From assembly GCA_019054805.1 (NCBI GenBank), contig JAHQIY010000002.1, forward strand, positions 434,001 to 498,000: a DNA stretch of 64,000 nucleotides. Direction: 5' to 3'. The stretch comes from Brachionus manjavacas. Taxonomy: Eukaryota > Rotifera > Eurotatoria > Ploima > Brachionidae. Made by a program: the position numbers and the translations under genes. The notes under the pieces are model-generated. The model had not been told where the DNA came from and searched no databases. It saw only the letters and a list, made by a program, of their open reading frames with translations. Numbering within the stretch: the first letter of the stretch is position 1; every line of letters begins with the position of its first letter. Of this stretch, positions 37,874 to 50,525 are shown in pieces.

Positions 37874-38708
37874 ATAATGACTTCCTGAGAAATTGATCCG
37901 GATCTTTTTTGAAAAACATTTTTTTTAAGAAAAATTTATTCAATAATTTTCTTACTCAAAATTTCATCATAAAATTTTTAAATTTTCAATGATTTTCTAA
38001 TGATTCTTTTAAAAATCATTGAGTTTTCATTACTTTTGGATTAACTAGGCATTTATGCTATTTATTTCAAGATATTTCAAATCCTCGCTAGCAATTTTTT
38101 ATTAAACTTATTCAGCTTTTATTATACAATACAAAAATAATGAAAAGTTAATTTTAAATATTTAAATTTTGTTGAATATAAGTCATGCTTTATTAATTTG
38201 AAATAAATTTTGCATTCGATTATTGAAGCTCGTAACAGTAGATCAGATGGATTATTGATCTCATTTTATCTGTTCTACAAAAAAAATCCATATTCTAACA
38301 CCTAAGAGACTCCTATTCATACCAGGTAAATATGGATTATTAAAACCATCAATTAAATTGATAAAAAAGTCAAGACTTGGACTAATTTTTTTAAGATTCG
38401 ATTTGGTATTCTTAATTTTGATTAGTGTCCTCCCTTTTATGTAATCATTCTGGTCACCAAATCATGTTTTACCACATTATAGCTTTTTATATTATTATTA
38501 TTTTTTAATTAGGAATGACTGTAGAAAACTAAAATTAAATCATATCCTGCATTTTAAAAACGTGAACAGCTTACGCTTTGAAAGTAATTAAATAATAGAG
38601 ACTTTTCCCCATAAATGTATTATTTAATGCCATTTCTTACATAAATAAAAAAAGGTTTATATAAAAAGCTAAACGTAAAAACTAATTCAAAAGTTTCAAA
38701 TCTCAAAA
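37874..38708. other. Intergenic DNA between LTR element and ABCG gene
   Basis: No coding or repeat structure recognised. It should contain the ABCG promoter. Confidence 0.5.
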
Positions 38709-41700
38709 ATGGAAAGAAAAGTTACACCAGTAATAATTTAAATTTTTAAAGAGAAATTAAAGTTATCTCTATTTTAATTAGACCAAAATTAATTTGGAAA
38801 CCGATCAAATCAATAAAAATACAGTTGTGGACTTGAAGCCCATTTATAATGAAAATAAACCTATTACTCTATCTTGGGAAAACATCAATGTTCAAACGCC
38901 TAATTTTAAAGACACAATCATCGGAAAGCTACTTTGCTGCAAGAAAGACGTTCCTGGAAAACATCTGATCAATAATGGTTAATTGAATTGGAATTTTTTA
39001 TTTAAAATAATTTAAAAATTTTAACATTTAGTTAATGGAGTCGCAAAATCTGGCTCGATGATGGCAATAATGGTAAATTAAACTGATAAGTTTATAAAAC
39101 TTATTCATCATTTTTCCAAGGGAGCCAGTGGTGCCGGTAAAACAACTCTTCTAAATGTTCTAAATTTTCGAAATAGAGGAAATTTAAAAATATCTGGTGA
39201 GGTAAAAATTAATGGAACACCGGTCAAAAGCCGAGCAGCACTTACTTCAATATCTGGCTATGTCCAACAAGATGATTTATTCATTGCAACTTTGACCGTA
39301 AAGGAACAGCTAAAATTTCAGGTAAATAATCTATTAGTTAATATTTATCACAATATTAAGATTTAGTCAATTATTTTCTAAGGGTTGTACAGATTAAAAT
39401 TGCCTTAGATTTTTCATTTATTTCTAAATTTTACAAATTTTTGAAAATTTTAATAAACAAATTCTAGCACAAGAATTTGTTATTGTTGATATTTTTTGAC
39501 TGATTTGATTTTTGAAAAAAATTTTTTTGTAAATTGATTCATTTGACATTAAATTAAGCAAAAATTTTTATTCAAAACATGTTTTACTTTGAAGAGTTTT
39601 TTTGAATCCTTTATGCTAGATGATCATGACTTTTCACCAAACCTGTGTTCATAAAAGGATTTAATGCTATTTAACATTTTTTTTTGTTTGATCTCATAAA
39701 CTCATTAAACTAAATATCCTTGAACAATGTTTAAGAGCCTTTTAGAGGTGGGGGAGGATTAAAATTTCACAAACCTTTATATAATAAAAAAAATTTAGTC
39801 TTTGTTTAGCTTTATAATAAATTTGATTCGAATTACATAAATTAAATTTTAAAATTCTTTAATATTTTAATTTAATTTTACTTTTATTTGGTCATAATAC
39901 CATTAGTCTCATAATTTCTTGTAACATGTAAAAGCAAATTAAAGATTGCCGTCTAAAATTCTGCAAAACACTAAATATCAAATTTTTGCAGAATTTTAGA
40001 GGTCTAAAAAATTAAATTGGCTAATATTAAAATTTTTCTCTGTATTAAATTTTAAAATCGAAAAATACTTTAAAACCTTTTTTAATATTAATTTTTTTTA
40101 TCATAATCATTGCTTTGTTTTTGTCAATGCATAAATTTTTTTAATAAACATTTTCTGATAGACAAAGGTTCAAATTAATTTATCAAACTATATATCATTT
40201 AATATAAAAATTAAAAATTAAAAAAAAAAATATTTTAAAGATAAACTGGGCATCAATCATAAAAAAATTCAATTAATCTAGTTACAGCTTTTTCAATAAA
40301 GCATACTCTAGAATAAGAGAGTCCTAATTAGACTAGACCATGATGATTAGTTAATTTAAAAATGTTTATTTGAAGGCAATGTTGAGAATGGAAAAAACTG
40401 CTAGTTACAAGGAAAAGAAACAAAGAGTCGAAGAACTAATGCTACAGGTTTTGATTTAATTTTATTTTGTAAGTAATAGTAATTATAATATGCTTTTAAA
40501 GTTAAACTTAAAAAAATGTGAATCGACTGTTATCGGAGCACCAGACTTAAACTTAAAAGGTATTTCTGGAGGTGAAAGACGCAGACTTGCTTTTGCCACT
40601 GAAGTAAACAACTTTATTTTCCCAAAACAAGATAATTAATTATTTTTTAAGTTAATCACAAATCCAAATTTATTATTTCTTGACGAACCTACATCAGGCT
40701 TGGACAGTTTTATGGCTTTGACAATCGTTGACTGTATGAGAGATTTGGTCAAACAAGGAAAAACAATAATTTGCACGATTCATCAACCATCAAGCGAAGT
40801 TTTTCAAAAATTCGACAAATTGTGCTTGCTAGCTGAGGGAAAACTTGCTTTTATAGGAGAACTAGAATCTGCCGAGAAATTTTTCTCAAGCCAAGGCTTT
40901 GATATTCCAATACACTTTAATCCAGCTGATTATTACATTCAAACTTTGGCTATGATCCCGGGCAGAAAAGAAGAAAGTGAGAAAACAATCAATAAAGTTT
41001 GTTCCGGCTTCCAAGAATCATTGCATTGCTCAAACCTTACCCAGGATCTAATTAAGGCCAACATGATGGCCCAAGATCCCGAAACTATTTTAAAATTAAA
41101 AAATAGAATGAGGTAAATTAAATTTGATTGAAAAAATTTTGTTTTATTTTTTTAGTTATAAAGCTAATATTTTTGTTCAATTTATTTGGTTACTCTGGAG
41201 GTCGTTTTTGAGTACAATAAGAGATAAACTGTCATTTCAAATAGCAATTGTTCAAACTATAGTAAAATTAAAGTTTAAATTAAAAATTAATCTTATTTTT
41301 AATTTTTCAAGCTTATTGCTCTAATCCTAGGATTAATTTATCTACGGATAGAATACAACCAAGCAGGTGTTCAAAATATTAATGGTAAATGTTAAAAAAA
41401 AAATTAAAAAACTCTTTCCATTAGATTTTTGCTAATGATGTATACAAAGTAAAATTAATTTTTGCTTTATAAAGTTATGAAAATATAGAGTTCCAATAAG
41501 ACGATCCTGGTAAGCTATGTATTACTGTTTGTTCCTTTACAAAGCATTTGATGCAATTAAATGTGATCTTAATGAATGCTTTAAAAATCACCTTTTAATT
41601 ATTTTTTTATAAATAAATCCTAAATCGAAATTATGGAGATTTTCTATTTAAAATTTTTTTTTTCAAGTTTTTACGATATAGAAATAATTGCAATTATTTA

Positions 41701-43359
41701 TTAGATTTGTTTTTAATTTCGGAAGATTGTTTATTAAAAAAAAGGAACGGCTTTGGTTTTTCCGATTAAGTCTTGACCTTTTTTTACATTAAAATTAAGT
41801 TATTTAAAAGAGAATGTTATCATATACAATTTTTTTGTTTTAAACTAAAGAAATTCAAAATAAACCTGAAAAAAGTAAATTTTTGCAAAAACAAAAAAAT
41901 TTTTTGTATATTTAAATAATGTGTAAAAATAAAGACCATTTTAGATAATCTAATCATGTAACTACGAAATGCGCATATTTATGAAATTTTAAATTTATTT
42001 ATTTACCTGCTACCCAAGGAAAATTGGTTTAGTTATAAAAGTTAAAAAAAAAATTTGGTTGTGGAAATGATCAACAAATACTATTAAGGAGAGACCCGGT
42101 AAAATAGATAAAATTTAATTCAAATAAATTTTTACTGGATATTTTTTATCGTATTTGATTATCTATTACATAAATTTAGCATCATAAATTGATTTAAAAT
42201 TGACCTTTTTTACGCACCAGCTTTTAATCTTATGGAATCCTTTTTGTAATTTAATATAGCAGTAATTTTAGGATTTTTCTAAATTCAAACAATGTAAGAT
42301 TTAAAAAATTTTTTGTAAGAATTTCATCATTAGTTTAAGTCTTAAAAATATTATTTAAATTCTTTAAAAAGGTATCATATTTTTGTTTTTGACCAACACC
42401 AGTTTTTCCAATATGTTCTCAGTCATAAATGTAAGTAAATAAAATATTAAAAAATAGAATAAAATAAGTCTTTTAATAAAAGACATTTCCAGTTGAAATT
42501 CCGATATTTTTAAGAGAACACCAAAACGGTATGTACATGGTCGCTCCGTATTATTTGTCCAAAGTAGTTGTAGACGTAAGATTTTTTTTCAATTTAACTT
42601 TGCTTCATAGTTAAATTATTTTTGTAAATGATTGAAGCAAATTTTTATCACAATAATCTAATTTTTAATCTCTTAGCTTCCTAAATTCATACTTCTGCCT
42701 TTTATCTTTATAACTATTAACTATTGGATGTCAAATTTAAATAATGATGTTGGAAGATTTTTCATCTGCGTCGGAATAGTTATTTTAGTCGCTAATGCAG
42801 CTGTGGCTTTTGGTAAGTCTACTAACAAACTGTTAAATACATATTTTATTAATACAAATCTTTAATTTAAAATAAAAAAATTCAAGGGTCGATTATATCT
42901 GCAGTGGCACCAAATCCGACAGCGGCGTCTGCTCTATCAGCACCACTTTTAGTGCCATTAATGATTTTCTCTGGATTTTTCCTTAACAATGCGTAATTTT
43001 TATATTCTAAAATTAGTTCCTATTTCTTTATTCAAAACTAAAGAACCATACCAGATTATTTTATCTGGCTGCGATACTTATCATGGTTTAATTACGCGAA
43101 TGAACTTTTATTAATCAATCAATGGGACGGAGTAGAAAACATTGCTTGTAATGAAGCTATTTGTGCTTTCACTAAAGGGGATGACGTTCTGAATTATTTA
43201 AAAATGGAAAAAGTATATTTTTACAAAAACAAAATTTTTTTATTAATTTTTGCTTAAAAGTCAAATTATGGAATTGATTTTGGAGCCATGGTTGCCTTGC
43301 TTGTCGGATTTCGGCTTATTTCCTTTTTTATTTTGTTCTTTAGATCTTTTAAAAAATGA
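38709..43359 (+). CDS. ABCG-family half-transporter (White type), fifteen exons, 644 aa
   Basis: ATP-driven membrane exporter of the G subfamily, with the ATPase domain before the membrane domain; works as a dimer on sterols, lipids or pigments. Exons: 38709-38729, 38782-38977, 39032-39072, 39121-39321, 40376-40447, 40502-40603, 40652-41112, 41156-41261, 41312-41384, 42372-42430, 42483-42575, 42677-42812, 42887-42992, 43044-43212 and 43261-43359. Phases agree throughout, 645 codons. Walker A is GASGAGKTT (residues 87-95), Q loop GYVQQDD, signature GISGGERRR (197-205), Walker B LLFLDEP (218-224) and the switch His lies in CTIHQPS. Membrane helices follow ([22 protein letters not shown] and others), and the [12 protein letters not shown] block before the last helix is typical of ABCG1/4/White relatives. 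The 7-codon first exon is the weakest call. Which paralogue it is cannot be decided from sequence alone. Confidence 0.9.
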
Positions 43360-43500
43360 TCAGTTAAAAAATAGATTAAAAATTTAATAAATTTTTTTTT
43401 GATAATTCTAATTGTGTTATTTTAAATTTAAATTTTAATATTATACATAATAATTATTATTTAATTTCTCAAAAAATTATAAAATTAAGTACCATATTCC

Positions 43501-44800
43501 CTCCTTCAAAATCATACCAGAGGACTGGTCAAAAGGCCTAATAGTCAAACTCCCTAAGAAAGGTAACAAAATGAATGAATTGGCGAGGAATAACAGTGTT
43601 ACCAATAGGGAGCAAGGCGTTCTGCAGCATAATTCTCAACTCCTTGGATGTTATACTCAGAGAAGAACAAGCAGGATTTAGAAGAGGTAGAGGATGCATA
43701 GACCAGATATTTACACTAAGGAACATCATAGAACAAAGTCTGGAATGGAATAGCCCCCTGTATCTAAACTTCATTGACTTCGAGAAAGCCTTTGATAGCA
43801 TACACAGAGAAACCTTGAAATCCATATTAAGATCTTATGGCCTGCCACAGAAGATAGTTAACTTGATAAAACTCTTCTACGAGAAATTCGAGTGTAGCGT
43901 GAATCTGTAAAAAGGACAACTGAGAGCTTCAAAGTGTGTACATGAGTCAGACAAGGGTGCGTTCTCTCTCCGACACTATTCCTAAAACTGATTGACTATG
44001 TCATGAATAAAACAACTATTAGTGCGAGGGGTATTCAATGGAAATTAACAGCAAAACTTGAAGATTTATACTTTGCGGATGATCTGGTGCTAATATCTAA
44101 TACAGAAGCACATATACATTTGAAGACGCAAGATTTGGCGAATAACGCCAAACCAACTTGACTCGAAATAAGCTGGGCCAAAACGAAAGTTATGTGCATA
44201 AACACCAAATTGGATAACCCGGTCACCATCGATGGTACGCAAACCGAGTGTGTAAATGAATTCTCATACTTAGGAAGCATTATCATTACAGCGCTGGGAA
44301 CACACAGAGACAATCAGAATAGACTTGTCAAAGCGAAGAGTACCTTTGCTAGACTCCGACCAGCATGGAAATCAAACTTAAACTATACAACAGTGCAGTA
44401 AAAGCAACACTGATGTACGGAAGTGTATGTTGGGGGATGTGTGAATCTGATAGGAAAAGCCTTAACACCTTCCACACTGGAAGCCTGCGGAGGAATCATG
44501 GGATACACTGGCCTAAGACATTGTCGAATGCTGACCTAAACAGAAGAAAAAATTCAGAGCCATTAAGTCAGTGTATTAAGAATAAAAGACTGTAATGGCT
44601 TGGGCATGTACTTAGAATGAAAGAAACACGGATACCAAAACGAATCCTTCAATGGACACCCCAAGGGTGACGTAAGGTAGGAAGACATGCAGTAACATGT
44701 AGGTCAACAATCACGAAAGAGCTCATCGAAATGGGAATGACATGGTTTAGGCAAACGATCGACTTGAGTGGAAATCAAAAGTAATGCTCCAAAAGGAGTG
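43501..44800 (+). mobile_element. 5'-truncated LINE (RTE-like reverse transcriptase), decayed
   Basis: Across several frame breaks the plus strand encodes a non-LTR reverse transcriptase: IIPEDWSKGLIVKLPKKG, EEQAGFRRGRGCIDQIFTLR, LNFIDFEKAFDSIHRE, then EDLYFADDLVLIS (the catalytic ADD), EFSYLGSIIITALG and LMYGSVCWGMCES. The C-terminal part has a VGRHAVTCRSTITKEL block. At least four stops or shifts. It begins about 140 bases after the ABCG stop codon. Confidence 0.85.
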
Positions 44801-46470
44801 AATAAGGAAAAAGAAAAAAATTTCACTCCTTCGATTATGCTTTTTCTTAATTTTGGTGCTGTACTAAAATGGGTTATTTGTTTATTTATTCAATAGACGC
44901 CTAAAAGGCGATGTAAAAATAAAAATTTTTAAAATAAGAGTAAATTAATTAAATTTAAGACAAAAAGAGAGCAACTTCTAATAATATAAATTTAAAATGT
45001 TAATATTTTTAATTTTCTTTTAATTTCGATAATTATTATTCAATTTTTTCATTTTTCTTTTCTCTCTTTTTTTTTCTTTTTTTTATGTTATGTCTAAATC
45101 CATCAAGACTGTGAAAAAACAACACCGGGTGTAAATCACCAAAATTTTTATAAAAGTTCAAATTTTATTTGATGCATTTATTCCTAATTATCTGAATTTT
45201 AGTGGACACCAATATTCAATCAAAAAAAATTATCATCACCTTTAAATTCAGAATGAAAAAAAAACAACATAAAACACCCAAAAACACCCTCATAATTTTC
45301 AAGATACACTCAAAAGCTGATTATATTTTTGAAAAGAGCATAAAAAAATCTTTTTAAAAATGTGGTTTTTATATATTAAAAAATAAAATTTTGCCAATAA
45401 TCAAAAAAACAATTAATGTTCGCGATAACAACATGATTTTTTATTATTTATCATTTTTTCATTTTTAACTCTTAGTCCAAAATTTTTGTAATTTTAGGTT
45501 TTATTGTTTATTTGTGAAAAAATTATTTGAAATTTTTTTAATTAAATTTTACAATTTAAATGAATTATTTATTTTTATTTTCAATTGAATTATAATTTGA
45601 ATTTAAAATTTTATCCACATCATAATTTTTGAAAAATATTTTGACACAGTTTTAAAAAGCATTTAAATTAATTTTTCTATTAAATAAATAATTTGCAACT
45701 AATCTGAGTAAATCAACTATTAAACTTTATGAAAAAAACTGTATATTCAAATTATTCAAATCATGAATAAAATATTACAACCCCGAGAAATCATATCTAA
45801 ATGGTTTGGAAAAAATTAATGTTTTTCTAAATGAAACACTGATGAAAGGAGAAATTTTAGCAAAATAAAAAAATTCTTTTGGAAATCGGAAAAAAAAATA
45901 AAATTGTAAAGTTGTAACCTCATTTATCTCTTATTTTTTAGATTTGTGTGGCTTTTAGGTGTTTACAACAGGGATCAGTCTCGAACTAGTCAAGAACCCT
46001 GAGTCGTTCACCTTCAGACCACTTTGTTCCACAATAAAATGGAACAAATTTTTGTTAGTTATAGATCGTATTCAAAAATCCACAAGAATTTTTGTCAGAA
46101 TCTAAAACCGAACCCGATCCTATTCAAGTTTCCCCTTTCGGATCATTAGAGTCCGGCAAGATTGCTCTTACGATCTAAAACACACATCTCCTCGATGAAT
46201 CTGATTTTTATTAAGCTGACCAGATTCATCAAGATGAACAGCTTTGAAATTCAAAATTTGGGTTAGGGTTATGGGTGAAGATGTGATGATTTAATGTCGA
46301 ATTTGACATTTTATTTATACTGTTTAGAAAAACTTTTGAAAAGAGTTAAAAAATTTTAAATTCAAAAAAAATTTTTTATTTTAATTTTTCTTAATTCAAA
46401 GTGACATCTTTATTCAATTTAATTTTTTTGTTTAATTTTCAAATAAAATTATTTATTCAATATACATTAG
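44801..46470. other. Intergenic DNA with a short telomere-like motif
   Basis: No gene recognised. A degenerate telomere-like tract, GGGTTAGGGTTATGGGT, lies at about 46259-46277. A 10-bp hairpin (GATGAATCTG ... CAGATTCATC) lies at about 46193-46233. A tRNA-like scrap is possible near 45970-46030 (minus) but too weak to call. Confidence 0.5.
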
Positions 46471-46607
46471 GTGTTTTAAAAACGACACGAACAAAAAATT
46501 CGAGACCAAAAACCGTGTTATCAGGGGCGCCGTACCGTACCAACTTTACAGCTGATGGTTCTGTTTTTGGTCCCGACTTTTTAGGTCGTTTCGTTTTCAA
46601 AATATCC
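46471..46607. repeat. Imperfect foldback just downstream of the PCNP stop codon
   Basis: The left arm (AACGACACGAAC, then TCGAGACCAAAAAC) mirrors the right arm (GTTTTTGGTCCCGA, then GGTCGTTTCG). It ends about 10 bases past the PCNP stop, so the PCNP mRNA 3' UTR would contain this hairpin. Confidence 0.6.
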
Positions 46608-46616
46608 ACGGTTTTT

Positions 46617-47359
46617 TCATTTTTGCTTTGATTCTTCCTCTTCTTCAAGCATTTCATCGGCTTTTTCAAATAGTTTTTTTTCGATTATTTTACGAGCATC
46701 AACGAAACCAAGTGCCCCGTATTTTCCATAGCTGTTAGGTCCTGTTGAGGTCGGTGTTTCTCTTTAAATAGAATCTAAAAATTCATTTTAAAAATTGTTG
46801 TAGACTGTTACCTTCCAATATTTTTCATCCTCATCTTTGCATTTAATGGCATTTCCTCATTCTTTAAAATAACCGATCACAAAGTTATAAATAAAACAAT
46901 CAGACTATCCCACCTCTTCTTCTTCATTACTTCCGAACACTTGTGATACTAAATTGCTATCATTTTTGGTTGAAAAATTTTGGTTTTCGCTAGAAAATTT
47001 TGCGATTTTTTCCATTCTAATCACATCTGTTGAGCTCTAAATTTCTTGAAATTTTAAATGCCCTGTAGAAGCGTCAGTTTAGTGAGGACTTTAATTTAGA
47101 ATTTTGTTCTGTCAAAGCCCAATAACTTAGAAAGGTCTATAAAATTAAAACATACTGTCCCATTATTTTTTGACTTAGACTTCATCTGGATAGACAGTTT
47201 AATTGGAATTTTTAATTTTTTACTATTTGCTGAATCTGTCTTGATTTCTGAATCGTTTTTACGTTTGGTGCACTCATCTAATGTTTTAATTAATATTGCA
47301 TTTGACCAAAAAGCCGTCATTTAAAATTTACTTTTAGCAGCTTGAAGGTAGTTACTCAT
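46617..47359 (-). CDS. PCNP: PEST proteolytic signal-containing nuclear protein (PCNP), five exons, 155 aa
   Basis: Homologue of PCNP, a small nuclear PEST protein reported as a ubiquitination target. Exons on the minus strand: 47359-47332, 47277-47156, 47036-46914, 46861-46812 and 46761-46617. All have GT-AG borders, phases agree, and the total is 156 codons (human about 178). The decisive match spans exons 4 and 5: NEEMPLNAKMRMKNIGRETP, then TSTGPNSYGKYG. The N-terminal half keeps the Lys-rich KLKIPIKLSIQMKSK block, and exon 3 the VSQVFGSNEEEE stretch that precedes EEMP in the family. The C-terminus (KLFEKADEMLEEEEE) is acidic. The longest exon is only 145 bp, so the gene is easily missed. 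Functional data for this family are sparse. Confidence 0.87.
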
Positions 47360-47835
47360 TATGTATTTCAACTAAAAAAAAATTACTCCGGAAAAATATT
47401 AATTCCTAAAATTCTTTCATTTTGTTGAATTTTTTTCCATACGTTTTTTTTAAACTTTTTCTTAATCATAATTTGCATGCGTGTATTTGTGAATTATTCC
47501 TACTCGAGATTGAGGAAGCGATTAACTTTCAATTTTTTTGATAGATGAAATTTTTTAATTTTTTTTATTGAAATGGGATTTCTTTATTTTGTGTTTAAAA
47601 ATAACATTTTTGAAGTTTTTTTTCTAAAAAAATTATGTCAATTGAAAATTAAAGAAATTTAAAATTATTTCTTGACCTTAGTTATAAAAGAATTTTCATT
47701 AAACTAATATTTATAAATGATAAAAAAATAAATATTTGGGTTTGTATTTATTGTCAAAATTTCAAAAAAAATTATTAATGAATAACTTCTAGTGCATTAT
47801 TTGTACTAGAAACATATAATTACGAACCTTCGAAA
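47360..47835. other. Intergenic DNA upstream of PCNP
   Basis: AT-rich; no conserved segment seen. Must hold the PCNP promoter. Confidence 0.5.
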
Positions 47836-48098
47836 CTAGAGTTGTACAAAAGTTCTAAATTAAAGTCCAAGGCCGGACATTGACACTTGCTAGGCCACCA
47901 TAATAACTACTTGGAGCGGAAGAGATTATATTTTTTCGTGATTCTGACTGATGGATTTTCAATGCTATTTATTTAACTCAGTTCATTTTAAAAAAATTTT
48001 ATTTTTTTTTTAAATGATCAAAATAAAAGTCTTTGGATAGGACATTTGAAAAAAAAAGAAAGTCTTGACTTGAGACTTGTGACTTTTAAACAACTCTG
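47836..48098. mobile_element. hAT-type MITE, 263 bp
   Basis: Terminal inverted repeats (CTAGAGTTGTACAAAAGT left, ACTTTTAAACAACTCTG right) are flanked by an 8-bp duplication with one mismatch: CTTCGAAA at 47828-47835 and CTTCGAAC at 48099-48106. Eight-base duplications are diagnostic of hAT. No coding sequence. The inner ends carry the same TTGACTTGA-like tracts as the hAT remnant at 17588-18274. Confidence 0.7.
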
Positions 48099-48654
48099 CT
48101 TCGAACCATCTTGGATGCAAATTTATCAATTCTTTACAAAAAAAATACCTTAATGGACGCATTGATGAATTTCTTAATCCATTGGAAAATGCATTAACAT
48201 TTAAAAGCTATTATTTCTTATTTCAATTTGTCTTTTTTAATAGTATAACTTATGCATATCGAAATGATTTCGATAATCAAGTTTGGTAAAAAAAATAGAT
48301 AATAATAATTCATTTTTAAAATGTCTAGTTCGATAAGTATTTTGAAAAATTAGTGTTTTTTTATTTGAATACAGTAATGCTTTGACACGTGGATTTTACG
48401 TAATTTTACGTTATTTAACGTGTTTTTACGTTAATTAACGTAATTTTTCGATAAAATACGTAAAATTACTTTTTTAAAATTGCGATAATTATATACAAAA
48501 TGAAGAGGACGCCGTAAATGCAATTTTTGAGTTTCAAAAATCTATTACTCCAGCAAGATGCCAGTCTTATATCAATCATTTAAATAAAGTATTTTTTTTT
48601 AAATTTTGATTTAAAACATGGATTTATACGTTTAATAAGGTAATAAACATCGTA

Positions 48655-50100
48655 CAGTCAATCCTCGATATAACGAGCAAGTTGGGCGAAAATTTCGTTG
48701 CTCGTTATATCGAAACTCGTTATATCGAAATTGCATTGAAAAAGATGGGCAAAAAAATTTTTTTTTTCAAAATGTTTATTGGTAAAAAAATACAAAATTA
48801 TTGTTTTTTTACAAAATCTTTAATCGATGTTTGTTTGGTATTACATTTTTCAATCACAACATTTTCAATATTAAACAAAAAATCAACTGTTTTTGAGAAA
48901 TCTTGGTTTTTATTCAAAAAAAAATCTTTTAAATCATTAATTTTATCGAAAACATCTTTGGATTGTTAATGCCGAAACACCATCCCATGCACGTTTGATT
49001 TTATAAATTGCCGAGAGAATATCTATTTTGGGCATTTCTGAACCATACTCGATTGCATTTAGTTTTTCTCTCGCAATATCTGTGCGATACTTGACTTTGA
49101 ACGACTGAATAACACCCTGGTACAATGGCTGTAAAACCGATGTACAGTTGGCTGGAAAAAACTGTTTCTGGTGATTTATAGTTATTCATGAAGATAAGTT
49201 AATTGTTTTATTTTTATTTTTTTTTATATAAAAAGTGTGAAAAAATTTCTTTTGTTCAAGCTCGTTATAGGAAGTTTTTATTCTTAAGAAAATGATTAAG
49301 CGGTATTTCATTATAAGCTCGTTATAACTAGTTTTCGTTATATCGAAACTCGTTATATCGAATTAATTTTTATATCTTTTTCTATTTATGTATAAACAAT
49401 ATGCACAATCAATTTTTAGGTATCATCTTGATAATGTTTTTTTAACTGAAAAGAAATTATCCGAATATGACACAAGACAAAATATTTTAATTAAACGAAC
49501 TATTGGTTAAAGTAAGTACAGTCATACAAGACCTCTATTTGAAGCCCTCAAACTAGAGTCTATCAAACAGATTTACTACAAACATAAATTTTTTTTCTTA
49601 AAACAAATTATAAATAATAGCTTATGCTGGAAAGTTTTTAATGAAATTAAAAAAGGAAATGAAGTTTATGACAGGGACAACACGTCCTTTTGTAAACAAA
49701 TCAAAAGTGTTGAAGAAAAACTGTATATAAACTGTCTTGATTATGATCCAAATACGATGGTAGAACTAGTTAATTCCCTATTTAGATGTAATAACATGGG
49801 CTTAGTTGATTCTGTAAAATACTATTTTTATCTAATACAAAAATTTATATTGAATAAAACTAATTATTTTTATTTGTACAATGAGCTAAATGCTTTATTA
49901 AAAGTGACTTAAATTTTTATATAAATACTTTTTTTTTTTATATATAAATGAACCTTTTTTTACTAAATGCCTATGAGGTGTATGTATTTTTTTTAAAATA
50001 ATAATAATAAATAATAATAATATCTTTTTCTATAGCTCGTAATCGGTTCTAGCCAAGTTGCTCGTTATAAAGGGTTTCTCGTTATACGGAGGATTGACTG
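48655..50100 (-). mobile_element. Tigger/pogo-type element inserted in the Tc1-like transposase
   Basis: Terminal inverted repeats CAGTCAATCCTCGATATAAC and its complement, with TA on both sides (48653-48654, 50101-50102). Further ends-proximal repeats of CTCGTTATATCGAA are typical of the family. On the minus strand, about 49175 down to 48945, the CENP-B/pogo-type DDE transposase C-terminal block is recognisable: ANCTSVLQPLYQGVIQSFK, then AIYKIKRAWDGVSALTIQ. Frames are broken. The right part was later split by a LINE. Confidence 0.87.
49386..50019 (+). mobile_element. 5'-truncated LINE, innermost insertion
   Basis: Flanked by a perfect 14-bp target duplication ATATCTTTTTCTAT (49372-49385 and 50020-50033). 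Ends with an ATA/ATAAT microsatellite tail at about 49997-50019. Encodes the last 120 or so codons of an unrecognised LINE protein (for example RPLFEALKLESIKQIYYKHK, then YNELNALLKVT) ending at about 49912. One stop lies near the 5' edge. Identification as a LINE rests on duplication, tail and 5' truncation rather than on protein match. Confidence 0.75.
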
Positions 50101-50525
50101 TAATTGATAAAAACGGAGGTTGGTCAAACTGTTAGAAACAAAAAAAATTATTTTTGAATAAATTTGAAAACTTACGAATTTTTACTTTTATTTTACTATT
50201 TATTACCATAAAATTACAAGATTCTACATTTAAAAAATTGAAATTTTATATTAATTTACGGAAAATTTCGTAATTTTACTTTTGGTTAAGAAATTCGTCA
50301 AAAATTTCAAAAATCTAATTTTTTGTGAAAATTTGCGAAAAACAGCTGAAATTCGGCTATTTTTTGGCAATTTTTTTTTCTGTAAAATTGCGATAATTAA
50401 CGTAAAAATACGTTAAATAACGTTAAATTACGTAAATTATCGCAATTTTACAAAAGTAATTTTACGTAATTTATCGAAAAATTACGTTAATTAACGTAAA
50501 AATACGTTAAATTGTTAATTAGCGT

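Larger units (their letters stand above)
48372..50525 (+). mobile_element. Tc1/mariner-type element, outer layer of a three-level nest
   Basis: The left end TA|CAGTAATGCTTTGACA is followed by a TTACGTAA-dense inverted repeat. About 48400-48495 pairs with about 50435-50520, but the terminal 40 bp of the right end is missing or replaced. Plus-strand transposase C-terminus survives: FEFQKSITPARCQSYINH before 48600 and, after the inserted Tigger, VIDKNGGWSNC ending at about 50136. The two pieces join in frame if one TA is removed and a 50-base GT-AG intron (about 48590-48640) is spliced. The right boundary is approximate. Confidence 0.75.

Noticed and set aside
45970-46030. tRNA-like sequence on the minus strand (GACTCAGGGTTCTTGACT with GTTCGAGAC)
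   Set aside because: The arms cannot be folded into a cloverleaf and no SINE tail or duplication was found.
46401-46669. Overlapping plus and minus ORFs near 46.5 kb
   Set aside because: They arise from the foldback and from the antisense of the PCNP last exon.
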